Shown here piece by piece: positions 27,410 through 36,550 of a DNA stretch of 64,000 bases. The stretch lies in the NCBI GenBank assembly GCA_937889545.1, contig CALAOT010000117.1:1-64000 (forward strand). The letters are read 5' to 3'. The notes below the pieces were generated by a model, which saw only the letters and a list, made by a program, of their open reading frames with translations, had not been told where the DNA came from and made no database searches. The translations under genes were made by a program, and so were the position numbers. The stretch comes from an uncultured Opitutaceae bacterium. GTDB taxonomy: Bacteria; Verrucomicrobiota; Verrucomicrobiia; Opitutales; Opitutaceae. The first letter of the stretch is position 1, and each line of letters starts with the position of its first letter.

Positions 27410-28120
27410 TTAGCGGGTTTTTCGAAGGAGCCGGTCGAGCTCCTCCAGGCCCGCGTGCGAGCCGATCTCGTAGAAGCGCTCGGCGACCTCGAATCCGGCC
27501 AGCTGGCCCCGCGATAGGAGGGCCTTCTGGACGTCGGCCAGATCCAGGACCTTGTCCCCGGGGAACCCGTCGAATGCCGCCTTGCGGAAGACGCCGAGGC
27601 CGTAGTCGATGTGCCGCATGCCCGGGAGCCGCGTCTTCTTGTCGTAGGCCCGGATCGAGCCGTTTTCGAACCAGAGGTTGCTCGCGTCGTACTGCCCGCG
27701 GTTCTCGAACACGGTCATGAGGCCCAGCTTCCCCGACTCGATGAAGCTCTGGCCGACCGGCTGGTAGTCGATCGGCAGGTAGCTGTCGCCGTAGAGGACG
27801 TAGAACGCGTCCCCGAGCCTCGGCAGGGCGTGGATCAATGCGCCGCCGGTCCCAAGGAGCTTCGGACCGTCGAAGACGTAATCGATCCGGACCCCCCATT
27901 GCGCGCCGTCCCCATAGCGCTCGACGATCCTTTCGCCAAGGTAGCCGACGCAGACGACGATGCGGGCCAGGCCGGATTTCCGGACGAGCCGTATCTGGTG
28001 GGAGAAGAAGGGCTCTCCGGCCACCTCGACCAGGAGCTTGGGCACCTTCTCGGTGATCGGCTTAAGGCGGGTTGCGAGTCCGCCGGCCAGAATGGCCACC
28101 GGGAGTTCTGCGGGATTCAT
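27410..28120 (-). CDS. hddC: Nucleotidyltransferase, HddC-like (heptose-1-phosphate guanylyltransferase), 236 aa
   Basis: A GT-A-like pyrophosphorylase. The nucleotide-binding motif is AILAGGLATRLKPITEKVPK at residues 8-27. Then come GTGGALIHALPRLG and YVLYGDSYLPIDY with the metal-binding Asp, and ERFYEIGSHAGLEELDRLL at the end. The HddC family transfers GMP to D-glycero-alpha-D-manno-heptose 1-phosphate. Length and operon partners (hddA, gmhA, gmhB) fit. The base specificity cannot be proved by eye. ATG 28120 overlaps the acyltransferase stop by 4 nt. Confidence 0.82.
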   Translation of the reverse strand: MNPAELPVAILAGGLATRLKPITEKVPKLLVEVAGEPFFSHQIRLVRKSGLARIVVCVGYLGERIVERYGDGAQWGVRIDYVFDGPKLLGTGGALIHALPRLGDAFYVLYGDSYLPIDYQPVGQSFIESGKLGLMTVFENRGQYDASNLWFENGSIRAYDKKTRLPGMRHIDYGLGVFRKAAFDGFPGDKVLDLADVQKALLSRGQLAGFEVAERFYEIGSHAGLEELDRLLRKTR

Positions 28121-29172
28121 CCTGCGCCTGCCGGCAGCCTCCTTGTGGCGTCTCCTCCAAGGAGCGCGAATGCCCGCGCGACAACCGCGTGCACGGCGAC
28201 GCTGACCGCGAGGGTCAGGCCCAGGGCCAGGAAGATGCCCGTAAGGAGCTGCTCGTGGGTCGGCGCGGGCACGTGGAGGATCACGTGGTAGACGTACAGG
28301 TTGTAGTCCCGAATGAGGGGCTGGTGGAAGAGATAGATCTCGTAGGAGATGAGGCCGAGCAGCGAAAAGGAGGCGAGGAGGGCGCCGCCCAGGGGGATCT
28401 TCAGGACCAGCCAGCGAAACCCGATCCATGTCAGGACGAATCCAATGGCGGGCAGCGTGTAATCGCACGTGATTCCCCGGAAGAACGTGAGGTAGTAGAA
28501 ACAGATCAGGCCCAGGCCAAGGAGCAGATTGAACCTGATCTCCGCGGTCCCGGCGCCGAGCAGCCGTCCCGCGACCACGCCGGCGAAGAAACTCGGGATC
28601 CTGATCGCAAGGGAGCGCAGCCCGGCCTCATTGCCGTTGACCTGGTAGACGACCGCCGCGGTCACGGTGAGCAGCCCGGACACCGCAAAGACGAGCGAGA
28701 GGTTGTCGAGGTGCCGCCGGATGCAGGCGAACGCGACGTAGGCGGCGACAATCATCGAGACGAACCAGAACGCGTACGTGAAATCGGAGAAGGTTTCCTG
28801 CCGCGAGAAGGCATGGACGCCTGCAATGTGCTGCCAGATGCTGGACCAGGGCCTGACGATGCCCAAGTATCTGTAATGCATCCAGATGAACAACCCCAAC
28901 GCGATCCAGTAGCTGGGGTAGATCCGCAGGAAACGGCGGAGGGCGAACCTGCCGAGGGGCATCTCGGCCGACGTGAGCGCCTGCGTGAAGCCGCTCAGGA
29001 GAAGGAAGATGTCCACGCCGATCTCGCCGTGGATGGTGTTGGGGGCGCCGAGAACCCCGCAGCTGTGGTAGATGATGATGAGCAGGATGCCGACCCCCTT
29101 CAGCTCGTCGACCGCCGCGATCCTGCGGCCCGCGAAAACCGTGGGCGAAAGGTTGATTCGGACGGAGCGCAT
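28117..29172 (-). CDS. Membrane O-acyltransferase (acyltransferase 3 family), 351 aa
   Basis: An inner-membrane protein with about ten helices. The family's catalytic region is VDELKGVGILLIIIYHSCGV (about residues 20-40), with the essential His in YHS. EIGVDIFLLLSGFTQAL follows and LGRFALRRFLRIYPSYW carries the family's Arg. Acyltransferase-3 proteins add acetyl or other acyl groups to glycan sugars, often periplasmically. It sits in the heptose operon between hddA and hddC, which suggests that the heptose residue or its neighbour is acylated. ATG 29172 is used because a longer reading frame would start inside hddA. Confidence 0.85.
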   Translation of the reverse strand: MRSVRINLSPTVFAGRRIAAVDELKGVGILLIIIYHSCGVLGAPNTIHGEIGVDIFLLLSGFTQALTSAEMPLGRFALRRFLRIYPSYWIALGLFIWMHYRYLGIVRPWSSIWQHIAGVHAFSRQETFSDFTYAFWFVSMIVAAYVAFACIRRHLDNLSLVFAVSGLLTVTAAVVYQVNGNEAGLRSLAIRIPSFFAGVVAGRLLGAGTAEIRFNLLLGLGLICFYYLTFFRGITCDYTLPAIGFVLTWIGFRWLVLKIPLGGALLASFSLLGLISYEIYLFHQPLIRDYNLYVYHVILHVPAPTHEQLLTGIFLALGLTLAVSVAVHAVVARAFALLGGDATRRLPAGAG

Positions 29173-29179
29173 CCCCGGC

Positions 29180-30163
29180 CTAGTTCTGGGCCACGACCTT
29201 GGTGCCCTCGAAATCAAACCGGAAGCGGACCTCCTGGAGGCCCTTCTCCCGCATCGCGTGGCGCAGCTGCCTCTTGTCGCCCGCGTAGAACATCAGGAAG
29301 CCCCCGCCGCCGGCGCCGATCAGCTTGCCGCCCAGGGCCCCGTTCGCCATCGCGTAGTCGTACCACTGGTTGATCTGCGCGTTGCTCATCCCGGCGCTCC
29401 GCGCCTTCTTGCGCTGCCAGTGCACGTCCATCAGCATCGCGAACTCCTCGAGGTTTCCCCGCTCGAGGCTTTCGAGCGACTTGTAGCCGAGCTCCTTCGT
29501 GAAATGGAGGTTCTCGAGGATGGACGAGTCCTTCTTCTTCGAGCGGTCGTTCTGGTCCTTGAGTATCGACGAGGCGCTCCTTGAATACCCGGTGAAGAAG
29601 AGCAGCAGGTTGTCCTCGAGGTTGTACAGCGTCTCCTCCGCGATCTTGCACGGCCGGAACTCGACCCGGCCGTCCTTGTGGAAGGTGAACGCGGTGATCC
29701 CGCCCACGGCCGCGATGTACTGGTCCTGCTTGCCGATGGGCTCGCCGAGCCTGTTTATCTCGATCTCGCAGGCCTGCTCGGCCAGCTCCGCCGGCGAGAC
29801 GAGGTTCTTCTTGAAGGTGTGGAGCGCCTTTAGGAGCGCCGTCGTGAAGCTGCCCGACGACCCGAGGCCGGTCCCCCCCGGGATGTCGGCCATGGAGGTG
29901 AGCTCGATGTGCGGGTCCGTTACGCCCGTCAGCTTGAGCGCCTCGCGCACGATCGGGTGCTCGATCTGGTCGACCGAGGCGACCCGCTCCAATTTCGAGT
30001 ACTTGACGATGATCTCCTCCTGGAAGGTCGTGTGCTTGGTGATGTACACGTACTTGTCGATGGCGGCGGCAACCAGGAATCCGCCGTATTCGCCGTAGTA
30101 GCTGGCAAGGTCGGTGCCTCCGCCTCCGAGGGAGACGCGCAGGGGCGAGCGTGTGATGATCAT
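29180..30163 (-). CDS. hddA: GHMP kinase, HddA-like (heptose 7-phosphate kinase), 327 aa
   Basis: Phosphorylates C1 of D-glycero-alpha-D-manno-heptose 7-phosphate with ATP. SPLRVSLGGGGTDLASYYGE at the N-terminus is a signature of the HddA/FKP-type GHMP branch. The ATP loop is DIPGGTGLGSSGSFTTAL. The late Gly-rich motif is LIGAGGGGFLMFYA. Length fits. It starts at ATG 30163, overlapping the Gfo/Idh stop by 4 nt, and the acyltransferase starts 7 nt after its stop. Confidence 0.9.
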   Translation of the reverse strand: MIITRSPLRVSLGGGGTDLASYYGEYGGFLVAAAIDKYVYITKHTTFQEEIIVKYSKLERVASVDQIEHPIVREALKLTGVTDPHIELTSMADIPGGTGLGSSGSFTTALLKALHTFKKNLVSPAELAEQACEIEINRLGEPIGKQDQYIAAVGGITAFTFHKDGRVEFRPCKIAEETLYNLEDNLLLFFTGYSRSASSILKDQNDRSKKKDSSILENLHFTKELGYKSLESLERGNLEEFAMLMDVHWQRKKARSAGMSNAQINQWYDYAMANGALGGKLIGAGGGGFLMFYAGDKRQLRHAMREKGLQEVRFRFDFEGTKVVAQN

Positions 30164-31179
30164 GGGGTGGGATAGCCGCTTTTCTTGTAGATCGACTCGA
30201 CTATCTCGAGCGCCCGGATGCCTTCCTGCAAGCCCGGCGAGGGCGCGCGCGCCCGGCGGATGTCCTCCGCGAAGGCCGCCGTCTCGGCGGCCCATGAGCC
30301 GTCGCCGCTCGGGAAATCCCAGGCCGTGGTCTCCGGCGGACCCATCTGGGGAAGCATCCGGTAGTGGGTGAGCCGCTCGGTCCCGTAACTCCCGCCGAGC
30401 CCGTCGACGGACAGCTTCCCGTACCGGCCGTAGATCTCCAGGGAGAACATGTTCTTCCACTCGGTGCAGCTCACGTGCAGCCACGCGGTCTGGCCGGCCG
30501 CCGTGCGAAGGCTGAGGAACGCGTTGTCGTCGACCCTCATGTCCCAGAAGAATGTGGCCGCGTGGCCGTCCACCGAGGTGAAGTCGCCGAGGAACCACGA
30601 GGCCAGGTCGATCAGGTGCACCCCCTGGTCGATGAGCTCGCCGCCGCCCGACAGCTTCGGGTCGGCCCGCCATTCGCGGTCGTAACCCTTGCGCCCGCCG
30701 TGCCCGTAGCGGCCCCGGATGAACATGAGGGGCCCCAGGGCCCCGGAGTCGACGATCTCCCGGGCCTTCACAAGGCCGGGGTGGAACCGGTGGTTGTAGC
30801 CGATGCGCACGCGGACGTTCGTGGCCGCGGCGGCGTCCCGGACCTCGCGGAGTTCCGCTGCGCAGAGGGCGCCCGGCTTCTCGATGAGCGCATGCTTGCC
30901 GGCCCTGGCCGCCGCCAGGGCGATCGGCGCGAGCGAGGCGTTCAAGGTCGAGACGACGACCGCGTCGACGCCGGCATCGGCGATTACGCTGCGGAAATCG
31001 GTGGCGGCCCCGCATCCGGGGACGAGCATGGCCGCCTCGGAGGCCCGCTTCGCGTCGAGGTCGCACGCCCAGCGCAGGCGGGCTCCCGGAACCTGCGCGA
31101 GCGCTGCGGCCCGCCTCTTTCCGATCAGTCCGCAGCCTATGACGGCAAAGTTGAGCGGCGCGTCTGCTGCGGGGGACAT
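30160..31179 (-). CDS. Gfo/Idh/MocA family oxidoreductase, 339 aa
   Basis: An NAD(P)-dependent sugar oxidoreductase. The Rossmann motif is FAVIGCGLIGKRRAAAL (about 10-26). HALIEKPGALCAAEL carries the conserved EKP lysine. The catalytic region is GGGELIDQGVHLIDLASWF, with the DxxxH pair typical of the family. It is the first gene of the heptose operon and may oxidise or invert the sugar before or after activation. Its substrate is unknown. ATG 31179. The 222-bp upstream region holds the operon's promoter. Confidence 0.85.
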   Translation of the reverse strand: MSPAADAPLNFAVIGCGLIGKRRAAALAQVPGARLRWACDLDAKRASEAAMLVPGCGAATDFRSVIADAGVDAVVVSTLNASLAPIALAAARAGKHALIEKPGALCAAELREVRDAAAATNVRVRIGYNHRFHPGLVKAREIVDSGALGPLMFIRGRYGHGGRKGYDREWRADPKLSGGGELIDQGVHLIDLASWFLGDFTSVDGHAATFFWDMRVDDNAFLSLRTAAGQTAWLHVSCTEWKNMFSLEIYGRYGKLSVDGLGGSYGTERLTHYRMLPQMGPPETTAWDFPSGDGSWAAETAAFAEDIRRARAPSPGLQEGIRALEIVESIYKKSGYPTP

Positions 31180-31401
31180 GCGCGACCAGCGTCTGCCAAT
31201 GCGGTGATGAAGATCAACCCGAAAAGCCCCCGCGGGATGCGGGCCGGCGCGCGAACGGCCGAAGGGGCCTGGGGCCCGGAATAAGGCGCCCGTCCGGAGG
31301 CAACGCCGCCTGCGGGCGGTCCGGGCGTTGGACGAGCAGTGCCGGTGGAGGACCGCGTTGAGTCTTGTCAGGGTTGGCGTGCTCCGGTTTGGCTCAGGCG
31401 G
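31180..31401. other. Divergent intergenic region between the heptose operon and the GtrA-fusion gene
   Basis: No gene is seen in these 222 bp. They must hold the promoter of the leftward heptose operon and that of the rightward giant gene. A GC-rich imperfect hairpin is formed by CGCCCG and CGGGCG around 31288-31328, with an inner AGGC/GCCT stem. I could not identify convincing -35/-10 boxes. If the giant gene starts at GTG 31339 instead of 31402, the spacer shortens to 159 bp. Confidence 0.4.
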
Positions 31402-34400
31402 GTGCCGACACGTTCTCCAGAAACCGAAGGGATCTCCCTGATTGACCGCGCGGCCTCCCACCGCCTGGTGCGGTTCGCGTGCGTGGGCGGGGTCGTGACG
31501 GTCTTCTTCATGGGGTTCAACGCGCTGCTCGCTCGCGGATTCGGGTTTGGCGCGCAATCCGCGTTCCTCGCCTCCTATCCGCCGGCGCTGGCCCTGCATT
31601 TCACCCTGAACAAGATCTGGACGTTTGGGGACCGGCGCGCGACGAGCGCAAGGCACGTCGGGGACTACCTTTTCTCCGTGGTCGTCACGTTTCTCATCCA
31701 GTGGCCGGCCTTCATCGCGCTGCACGGGATGTTGAGCCTTCCTGGATGGGTCGCCGCCGGCGGCGCGAACGTCATCCAGATGACGGCGAGCTATCTGTTC
31801 CTGAGGCACAGGGTGTTCAAGGCCGTGAAGGACGAGCATCCGTCCGAATCCCTTTCCTCCTGGCTTCGCCTGGCGACCTTGGTCGCCGCGGTCGGCGCCG
31901 CGGCGTTCATTGCGTGGACCGTCTCCACGACGGGGTACAGGCTCGAATTCCATGGTCCCAAGCGGGACTATTACAACCTGCTGGCGCAGGGGTTCCGGAA
32001 GGGCCACCTGTACATGGACGCCGCGCCGGATCGCGCGCTCCTGGCGCTGCCTGCCAGCGAGCGCCCGGGCAACGCGCCCTTCCTGCTCGATGCGAGCCTG
32101 TACCGCGGCCACTATTACCTGTACTTCGGCGTCGTCCCGGTCGTGCTGCTCTACCTTCCGTACGCGGCCCTGACCGGCCAGGGGCTTCCCGAGGCGGGGG
32201 CCGCGCTGTTCTTCGCCTCGGCCGGCCTGATCTTCGCGGCGCTCTGGTGGTTCGACGCCCGCCGCCGCCTCTTCCCAAGGTCGGGAGCCGCGTGGGCCCT
32301 GGTGAGCCTCCTCGCGATCGCCCTCGGCTCGGCGATGCCGTCGACGCTCCGGCGCCCCATCTTCTACGAGGTGGCGATCACGGCGGGTTATGCGTTCATG
32401 ATGCTGGCGCTCTGGGCATTCACGCGGGCCAGGTACGCGAGCGAGCGCAGGACGGCCTGGCTTGTTCTTGGGGCCGTGGCCGCGGGGCTTGCGGTCGGCT
32501 CGCGCGCCAACCTTGCGCCGTCGTGTCTTGTGCTTGTTGTTTGCGGCGCGGCCGCCGCAGGGACGGGCCGCAGGCGCGGCATGGCTTCGGCCCTTTTCGC
32601 GGCCGGGCTGGCATTCAGCGCCGTTATCGCGGCCCTTGGGGGCTACAATGCCGCCCGCTTCGGCGACCCGCTGGAATTCGGCCACACCTATCAGATTGGG
32701 GTGGAGCCGAAGCAGTTGTTCCACCTGGCGAACCTCGGGCACAACGCCCGGCTCTACTACCTGCGGCCGCCGGCGCTGAACGGCTTTTTCCCGTTCATGG
32801 CGCCCGCCCCCGAATCGATCAAGCCGGACGACTACGTGGGCCGCGAGAGCGCGCATGGCGAATGGGTCTGGCTGCCGCTGGCGATCGCCGCCCTCGGGGC
32901 TTGGATAGGGATGTCACGGGGCCGCGCCAGGGAGGGGCAGCGGGAAGCCAAATGGATCGTTGGGCTGCCGGCGGCCGTGTTTGCCGTGAATTTCATCGTG
33001 ACCGCGTCCGTTGGAGTCCGGGCGAACCGCTACATGCTCGATTTCCATCCGATGCTGGTTCTTGCGGTGCTCGGCGTTCTCGGGATGGGCCTGGCTGGGG
33101 CGGGGCGGCTCGCGCGCCTGGGCTCGCTTGCCGCCGGGGCCGCCATCCTCGTAGCCGTTGTTTTCAACATGCTTGGGAGCATCCAGGCGCAGGGATTCTT
33201 CCGGTTCACCGACCCGATTGTCTACTCGCGCGTTGCGGCCGCCGCCGACCATCTCGTGTGGCCGCTTCTGCGGGCGGAGCCAACTGTGGGCGACCGGGTC
33301 GTCCGCCTGCGGTGGCCCTTGCACCCGACCCGGGCGGCGCTGGAGCCGGTCGGCGCGGCGGGCACCCCCGGATACGACGATGTGCTGTGGGTCGAGTACG
33401 GAGCCGGGGAGCAGGCCCGTCTTGTCTACCAATACTGGGAATACGGCCGGGCATTCGGGCGATGGTTTGCATTCGAACCCGGAAAGACTTCGGAGATGAG
33501 GGTATCCGGGGCGTTCCTGCTGCCGAGGCCGGGCCATCCCTGGTTCGGCGGGCGGCCGATGGACGAGCAGGAGATCCTCAAGCGATCGCTATGCGTGTCG
33601 GTGGACGGCGTGACGCGGTTCGAGCGCGACGTCCCGAGCCACGACTCGTCCCCGGCTCTGCAGTCCTGGGGCGCGTGGAGGCACGCCGACGGCACCGAAC
33701 ACGCATTCAGAGGCGCGATTCTGGGCGTCAGGAGCGAGCCCGTGCGGGATCCGGTCGCCCTGCGACAGGCTGCGGACTGGGGGACGGTCCGCATGCGGCT
33801 GGAATTCTCCCCGCGCTGCCTGGGGACCAGCGAGCCGCTTCTCCAGAGCGGATCGCCGCAGGCGTTCGACACCCTTGTCGTCCGCTATGTCCGCCCGGGT
33901 TTCGTCCAGCTGATCCACGACCAGCTCGGGGGCGGGGCCCGTTCGTCGCGCGAGTTCGCGGTGGACTATTCCGGCGCGCAGCATGTCGAGGTCGAGCTGC
34001 CATTCGCGGACGACCGCGTCGATTGGCTGGCGGATGGCCCGGCCTTCCGGGACAAGGACACGGAGCGGATGCGAGTCACATGGAACGGCCGGGTCGTATT
34101 CGAACCCGAGCTTCCGCCCGTTCCCGCCGACAGGCGCAGCGTCGCCCTTGGAGCGAATCTGCTGAACTCAAGCGTGGCGCGGGCCACGTTCGAGGGAATC
34201 CTGGAAGAGGAGCCGCCCAGGAAGGCGCTGGGGGCCATCGGGGCGGGAAGCCTCGAGTTCAGGCCTGAGGCCTCGGTCGCGTTCGAGGACGAGCATGGGA
34301 CTCTCGTTCGATTCGACCGGGACGACGGCAGGGCGGCCGGGCTCGCCTGGCGCCGGGGCGAAACGGCCGGCAGCGTGTACCTGGGCTGGACGGAGGGGGG

Positions 34401-35145
34401 GATATCCACGTGGTCCAGCCGTCCGGTCGCCGGGGTGAGGGGGCCGATCACCGTGAGCCTGTCCAGGGACGGGGCGGCGATCGGGGACGTATCGGCACGC
34501 GGGGATCCTGGTTCGCTTGGGCGCCTGGTGGTCGAGAAAGGGGCTTCGCCGGTGCTGGCGCAGCGCACGAGTTTCTTTTCCGCCGGTTCGGTGCGGGCGC
34601 ATGCCTCCGGCGGCGGCGCATGGTCCGGGACGGCGCTCGTGGGGGCCCCCGGCACGGGAAGCGCCAGGTCATCCGCCGCGCAGCCTCCGGCGCTTCCCGG
34701 CAGGATCCGCCTGAGCTTCCTGACGCCGAGGCAGGGCCGGATCTCAAGCTCGCCCCTGGTGGAGGCGGGCAGGGCGGGGGCTGCCGACTCGCTCTACCTC
34801 CGGGGTCTTGCCGACGGCCGATACGTTGTCGGGCTCGATCACTGGTCCGTGGGCGCCGTCGAATCGGCGCCGTTCGACCTGGCAGATGGCGACATCCACA
34901 CGATCGGGGTCGAGATGGCGTCGCTCGATGCCGGCAGGCAGGCCCCCGGCGGCGCGGTCAGGATCTCAGTGGACGGGCGCATGGTCATGGATCGCGTCAC
35001 TGCGCTTTATGCCGTGCTGCCCGGGGAGGTTGTGTTCGGGGCAAATCCACTGGGCATGTCCACAAGCGGGAGCCTGTTCGAGGGCGACCTGATAGTGGTC
35101 CGCACGCACCAGGCCGCCGAGGACCTGTTTCCCGGGAACCGGTAG
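31402..35145 (+). CDS. Giant membrane protein: GtrA domain, GT-C-like helices, four LamG-like modules, 1247 aa
   Basis: Residues about 20-140 are a GtrA-like four-helix domain (LVRFACVGGVVTVFFMGFN, then LHFTLNKIWTFGDRR), the family that flips polyprenyl-phosphate sugars. Residues about 155-620 form a second polytopic region with a luminal loop reading KRDYYNLLAQGFRKG, like a GT-C enzyme. The remaining 620 residues are periplasmic and consist of four beta modules; at least three end in a 'GANxL...F.G' strand pair. A flippase fused to its own transferase and binding modules would be self-contained. The start is unclear (GTG 31402 chosen; GTG 31339 possible). A homologue without the GtrA part lies at 38301. 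Confidence 0.72.
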   Translation: MPTRSPETEGISLIDRAASHRLVRFACVGGVVTVFFMGFNALLARGFGFGAQSAFLASYPPALALHFTLNKIWTFGDRRATSARHVGDYLFSVVVTFLIQWPAFIALHGMLSLPGWVAAGGANVIQMTASYLFLRHRVFKAVKDEHPSESLSSWLRLATLVAAVGAAAFIAWTVSTTGYRLEFHGPKRDYYNLLAQGFRKGHLYMDAAPDRALLALPASERPGNAPFLLDASLYRGHYYLYFGVVPVVLLYLPYAALTGQGLPEAGAALFFASAGLIFAALWWFDARRRLFPRSGAAWALVSLLAIALGSAMPSTLRRPIFYEVAITAGYAFMMLALWAFTRARYASERRTAWLVLGAVAAGLAVGSRANLAPSCLVLVVCGAAAAGTGRRRGMASALFAAGLAFSAVIAALGGYNAARFGDPLEFGHTYQIGVEPKQLFHLANLGHNARLYYLRPPALNGFFPFMAPAPESIKPDDYVGRESAHGEWVWLPLAIAALGAWIGMSRGRAREGQREAKWIVGLPAAVFAVNFIVTASVGVRANRYMLDFHPMLVLAVLGVLGMGLAGAGRLARLGSLAAGAAILVAVVFNMLGSIQAQGFFRFTDPIVYSRVAAAADHLVWPLLRAEPTVGDRVVRLRWPLHPTRAALEPVGAAGTPGYDDVLWVEYGAGEQARLVYQYWEYGRAFGRWFAFEPGKTSEMRVSGAFLLPRPGHPWFGGRPMDEQEILKRSLCVSVDGVTRFERDVPSHDSSPALQSWGAWRHADGTEHAFRGAILGVRSEPVRDPVALRQAADWGTVRMRLEFSPRCLGTSEPLLQSGSPQAFDTLVVRYVRPGFVQLIHDQLGGGARSSREFAVDYSGAQHVEVELPFADDRVDWLADGPAFRDKDTERMRVTWNGRVVFEPELPPVPADRRSVALGANLLNSSVARATFEGILEEEPPRKALGAIGAGSLEFRPEASVAFEDEHGTLVRFDRDDGRAAGLAWRRGETAGSVYLGWTEGGISTWSSRPVAGVRGPITVSLSRDGAAIGDVSARGDPGSLGRLVVEKGASPVLAQRTSFFSAGSVRAHASGGGAWSGTALVGAPGTGSARSSAAQPPALPGRIRLSFLTPRQGRISSSPLVEAGRAGAADSLYLRGLADGRYVVGLDHWSVGAVESAPFDLADGDIHTIGVEMASLDAGRQAPGGAVRISVDGRMVMDRVTALYAVLPGEVVFGANPLGMSTSGSLFEGDLIVVRTHQAAEDLFPGNR
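33286..35142 (+). repeat. Four tandem LamG-like beta modules in the GtrA-fusion protein
   Basis: Module borders by eye: 33286-33783, 33784-34248, 34249-34701 (most divergent) and 34702-35142. Recurrent features are an opening 'R.R..F/W', a central strand ending in Y or W followed by an acidic loop (LVYQYWEYG, LIHDQLGGG, VVGLDHWSVG), and a closing strand (ALGANLLNSS...FEG, VFGANPLGMS...FEG). The pattern matches concanavalin/LamG-type sandwiches. Borders are approximate. Confidence 0.6.
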
Positions 35146-35156
35146 CACCGGGCCGG

Positions 35157-35987
35157 CTAAGCCTGCCAGCGAAGGCCCCTGTCCTCGGGGACAATCCGGC
35201 GCAAGGTGTAGACATCGCTCGCCGCCAGGGCTTCCTTGTTCTTGGCCAGACCCGGCCATGGATCCCAAGGGGCGCTCAAAAGCCTGCCGCTGATGCCGTC
35301 GCTCTCCGGGGACAGAAGCCATTCGACGAGGTCCAGGGCCCGCTCGAGGGGGGCGCCTCCGGCGTCCTTCTGCTTGAGCGCCGCCTGGTATTCGGCCTCG
35401 CCGGCGACCGAAGGGCCCAGCGCCAGGACCTCCTCGGTCAAGCGGGTGTGGATTGCCCCGGGAGCCACGGCATTGATGTCGAGCGCAGCCGACTTCTCCT
35501 CCTCCGCGATCGTCTCGACGAGCCTCGCGACGGCGGCCTTCGCCGCTCCATAGGCCGAGAACCTGGCGCGGGCCTTCGTCGCCCCGCCGCCCGAGAAGCA
35601 CACGATCTTCGCGCGTCGGGGCACGCGGGAGAGAAGGGGGTGAAACGCGCGGATCGCGTGAAACGTCCCGTCCAGATTGGCGCGCACGGTCGCGCCCCAG
35701 CGGGCGGGGTCGGCCGTCATCGCGCGTCCGATCTCCCCCTGGAGCCCCGCACAGGTGACGAGCCCGTCCACGTGCGGCCACGCCCGTTCCACCTCCCGGG
35801 CGGCGCGCTCCAGTGCATCCCATTGCGCCACGTCGCAGCGCGACGAGCGGAACCGGCCCTTGTGCTTCCCCTCGAGATCAGACTGGTCCGACCGGGCCAG
35901 GCCCCAGACAAGGTGCCCGCGGCCGATGAGGCGCAGGACGAGGCCGCGCCCTATGCCCGAGCTGCTCCCTGTGACGACGAGGTTCAA
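35157..35987 (-). CDS. Short-chain dehydrogenase/reductase, 276 aa
   Basis: A classical SDR. TGSSSGIGRGLVLRL at residues 6-20 is the TGxxxGIG cofactor motif, LVTCAGLQGEIG replaces the usual NNAG, SAYGAAKAAVARLVE has the catalytic YxxxK, and INAVAPGAIHTRL is the PG motif. Strand 2 is followed by LARSDQSDL, a Ser/Arg-rich loop that favours NADP. The start seems to be TTG 35987. It converges with the giant gene on its left (11 nt apart) and follows the small anchored protein by 12 nt. A role in sugar or lipid modification is only guessed from context. Confidence 0.8.
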   Translation of the reverse strand: MNLVVTGSSSGIGRGLVLRLIGRGHLVWGLARSDQSDLEGKHKGRFRSSRCDVAQWDALERAAREVERAWPHVDGLVTCAGLQGEIGRAMTADPARWGATVRANLDGTFHAIRAFHPLLSRVPRRAKIVCFSGGGATKARARFSAYGAAKAAVARLVETIAEEEKSAALDINAVAPGAIHTRLTEEVLALGPSVAGEAEYQAALKQKDAGGAPLERALDLVEWLLSPESDGISGRLLSAPWDPWPGLAKNKEALAASDVYTLRRIVPEDRGLRWQA

Positions 35988-35999
35988 GGGGCGGATGCG

Positions 36000-36494
36000 T
36001 CAGTAGTTGAAGCGTGGGACGGCATAGTCGGGCAGGACTCGCGGAGCCTTGCCCTCCTTCTCGGGTGAATGGTCCAGGATCCAGAAGGCATCCACCCGCG
36101 GATACTTGAAGCTGACCTCGTCGCCGAGGAGGATCTCAAAGCTGATGCTGGTGGAGGCCCGGCTCTCCGTGCGCCGCACCGACACGATCCGGAAGCGCGT
36201 GCCCGCCTTGATGACGTCGAGAATCCTGACATCGGGGAATCCGGCGCCGATGCTCCTGGGGTCCACGGTCTCGGGAAGCGCCGGCACCGTCGCCCTCGAG
36301 GCGATCAGGGGCCAGTCGCTGTTGTCCTTCTTGAACTTGAAAAGGTAGCAGTCGTGCTCGAGGAAGTACTCGCGCCCGGGCAGCGAGCTGTAGGCGGGCA
36401 GCCCGTTCACATACGAGACCTTTGCCGCCAGGGACTGCCAATAGAGGAGCCCGACGATGACGATGGCCGCCACGGCGGCGATGACCCATTTCAT
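36000..36494 (-). CDS. Small membrane-anchored protein of unknown function, 164 aa
   Basis: A single N-terminal helix (VIAAVAAIVIVGLLYW, residues about 4-19) is followed by an exported beta-rich domain. The domain includes SSLPGREYFLEHDCYLFKF, one Cys, and a tail DYAVPRFNY. The G-x4-L-x2-D spacing inside GREYFLEHD recalls a small group of verrucomicrobial 'GDYxxLxxD' proteins, but I cannot confirm membership. ATG 36494 precedes the helix directly. It lies immediately downstream of the TnpB-like gene on the same strand and 12 nt before the SDR, so it probably forms a bicistron with the SDR. Confidence 0.5.
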   Translation of the reverse strand: MKWVIAAVAAIVIVGLLYWQSLAAKVSYVNGLPAYSSLPGREYFLEHDCYLFKFKKDNSDWPLIASRATVPALPETVDPRSIGAGFPDVRILDVIKAGTRFRIVSVRRTESRASTSISFEILLGDEVSFKYPRVDAFWILDHSPEKEGKAPRVLPDYAVPRFNY

Positions 36495-36550
36495 TGCGGG
36501 CGAATTAACCGGCGCGCCCGGGGCTTGGCGACACTTTATACACAACGCCA

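Noticed and set aside
31339-31401. Earlier GTG start for the GtrA-fusion gene
   Set aside because: The extra 21 residues have no conserved feature and no good ribosome-binding site; GTG 31402 sits at the usual distance from the first GtrA helix. It is kept as an alternative only.
31479-34268. A 929-codon plus-strand frame inside the GtrA-fusion gene
   Set aside because: It is the same strand in another frame, rich in Arg, Gly and Pro without domains. The GtrA frame has coherent helices and modules.
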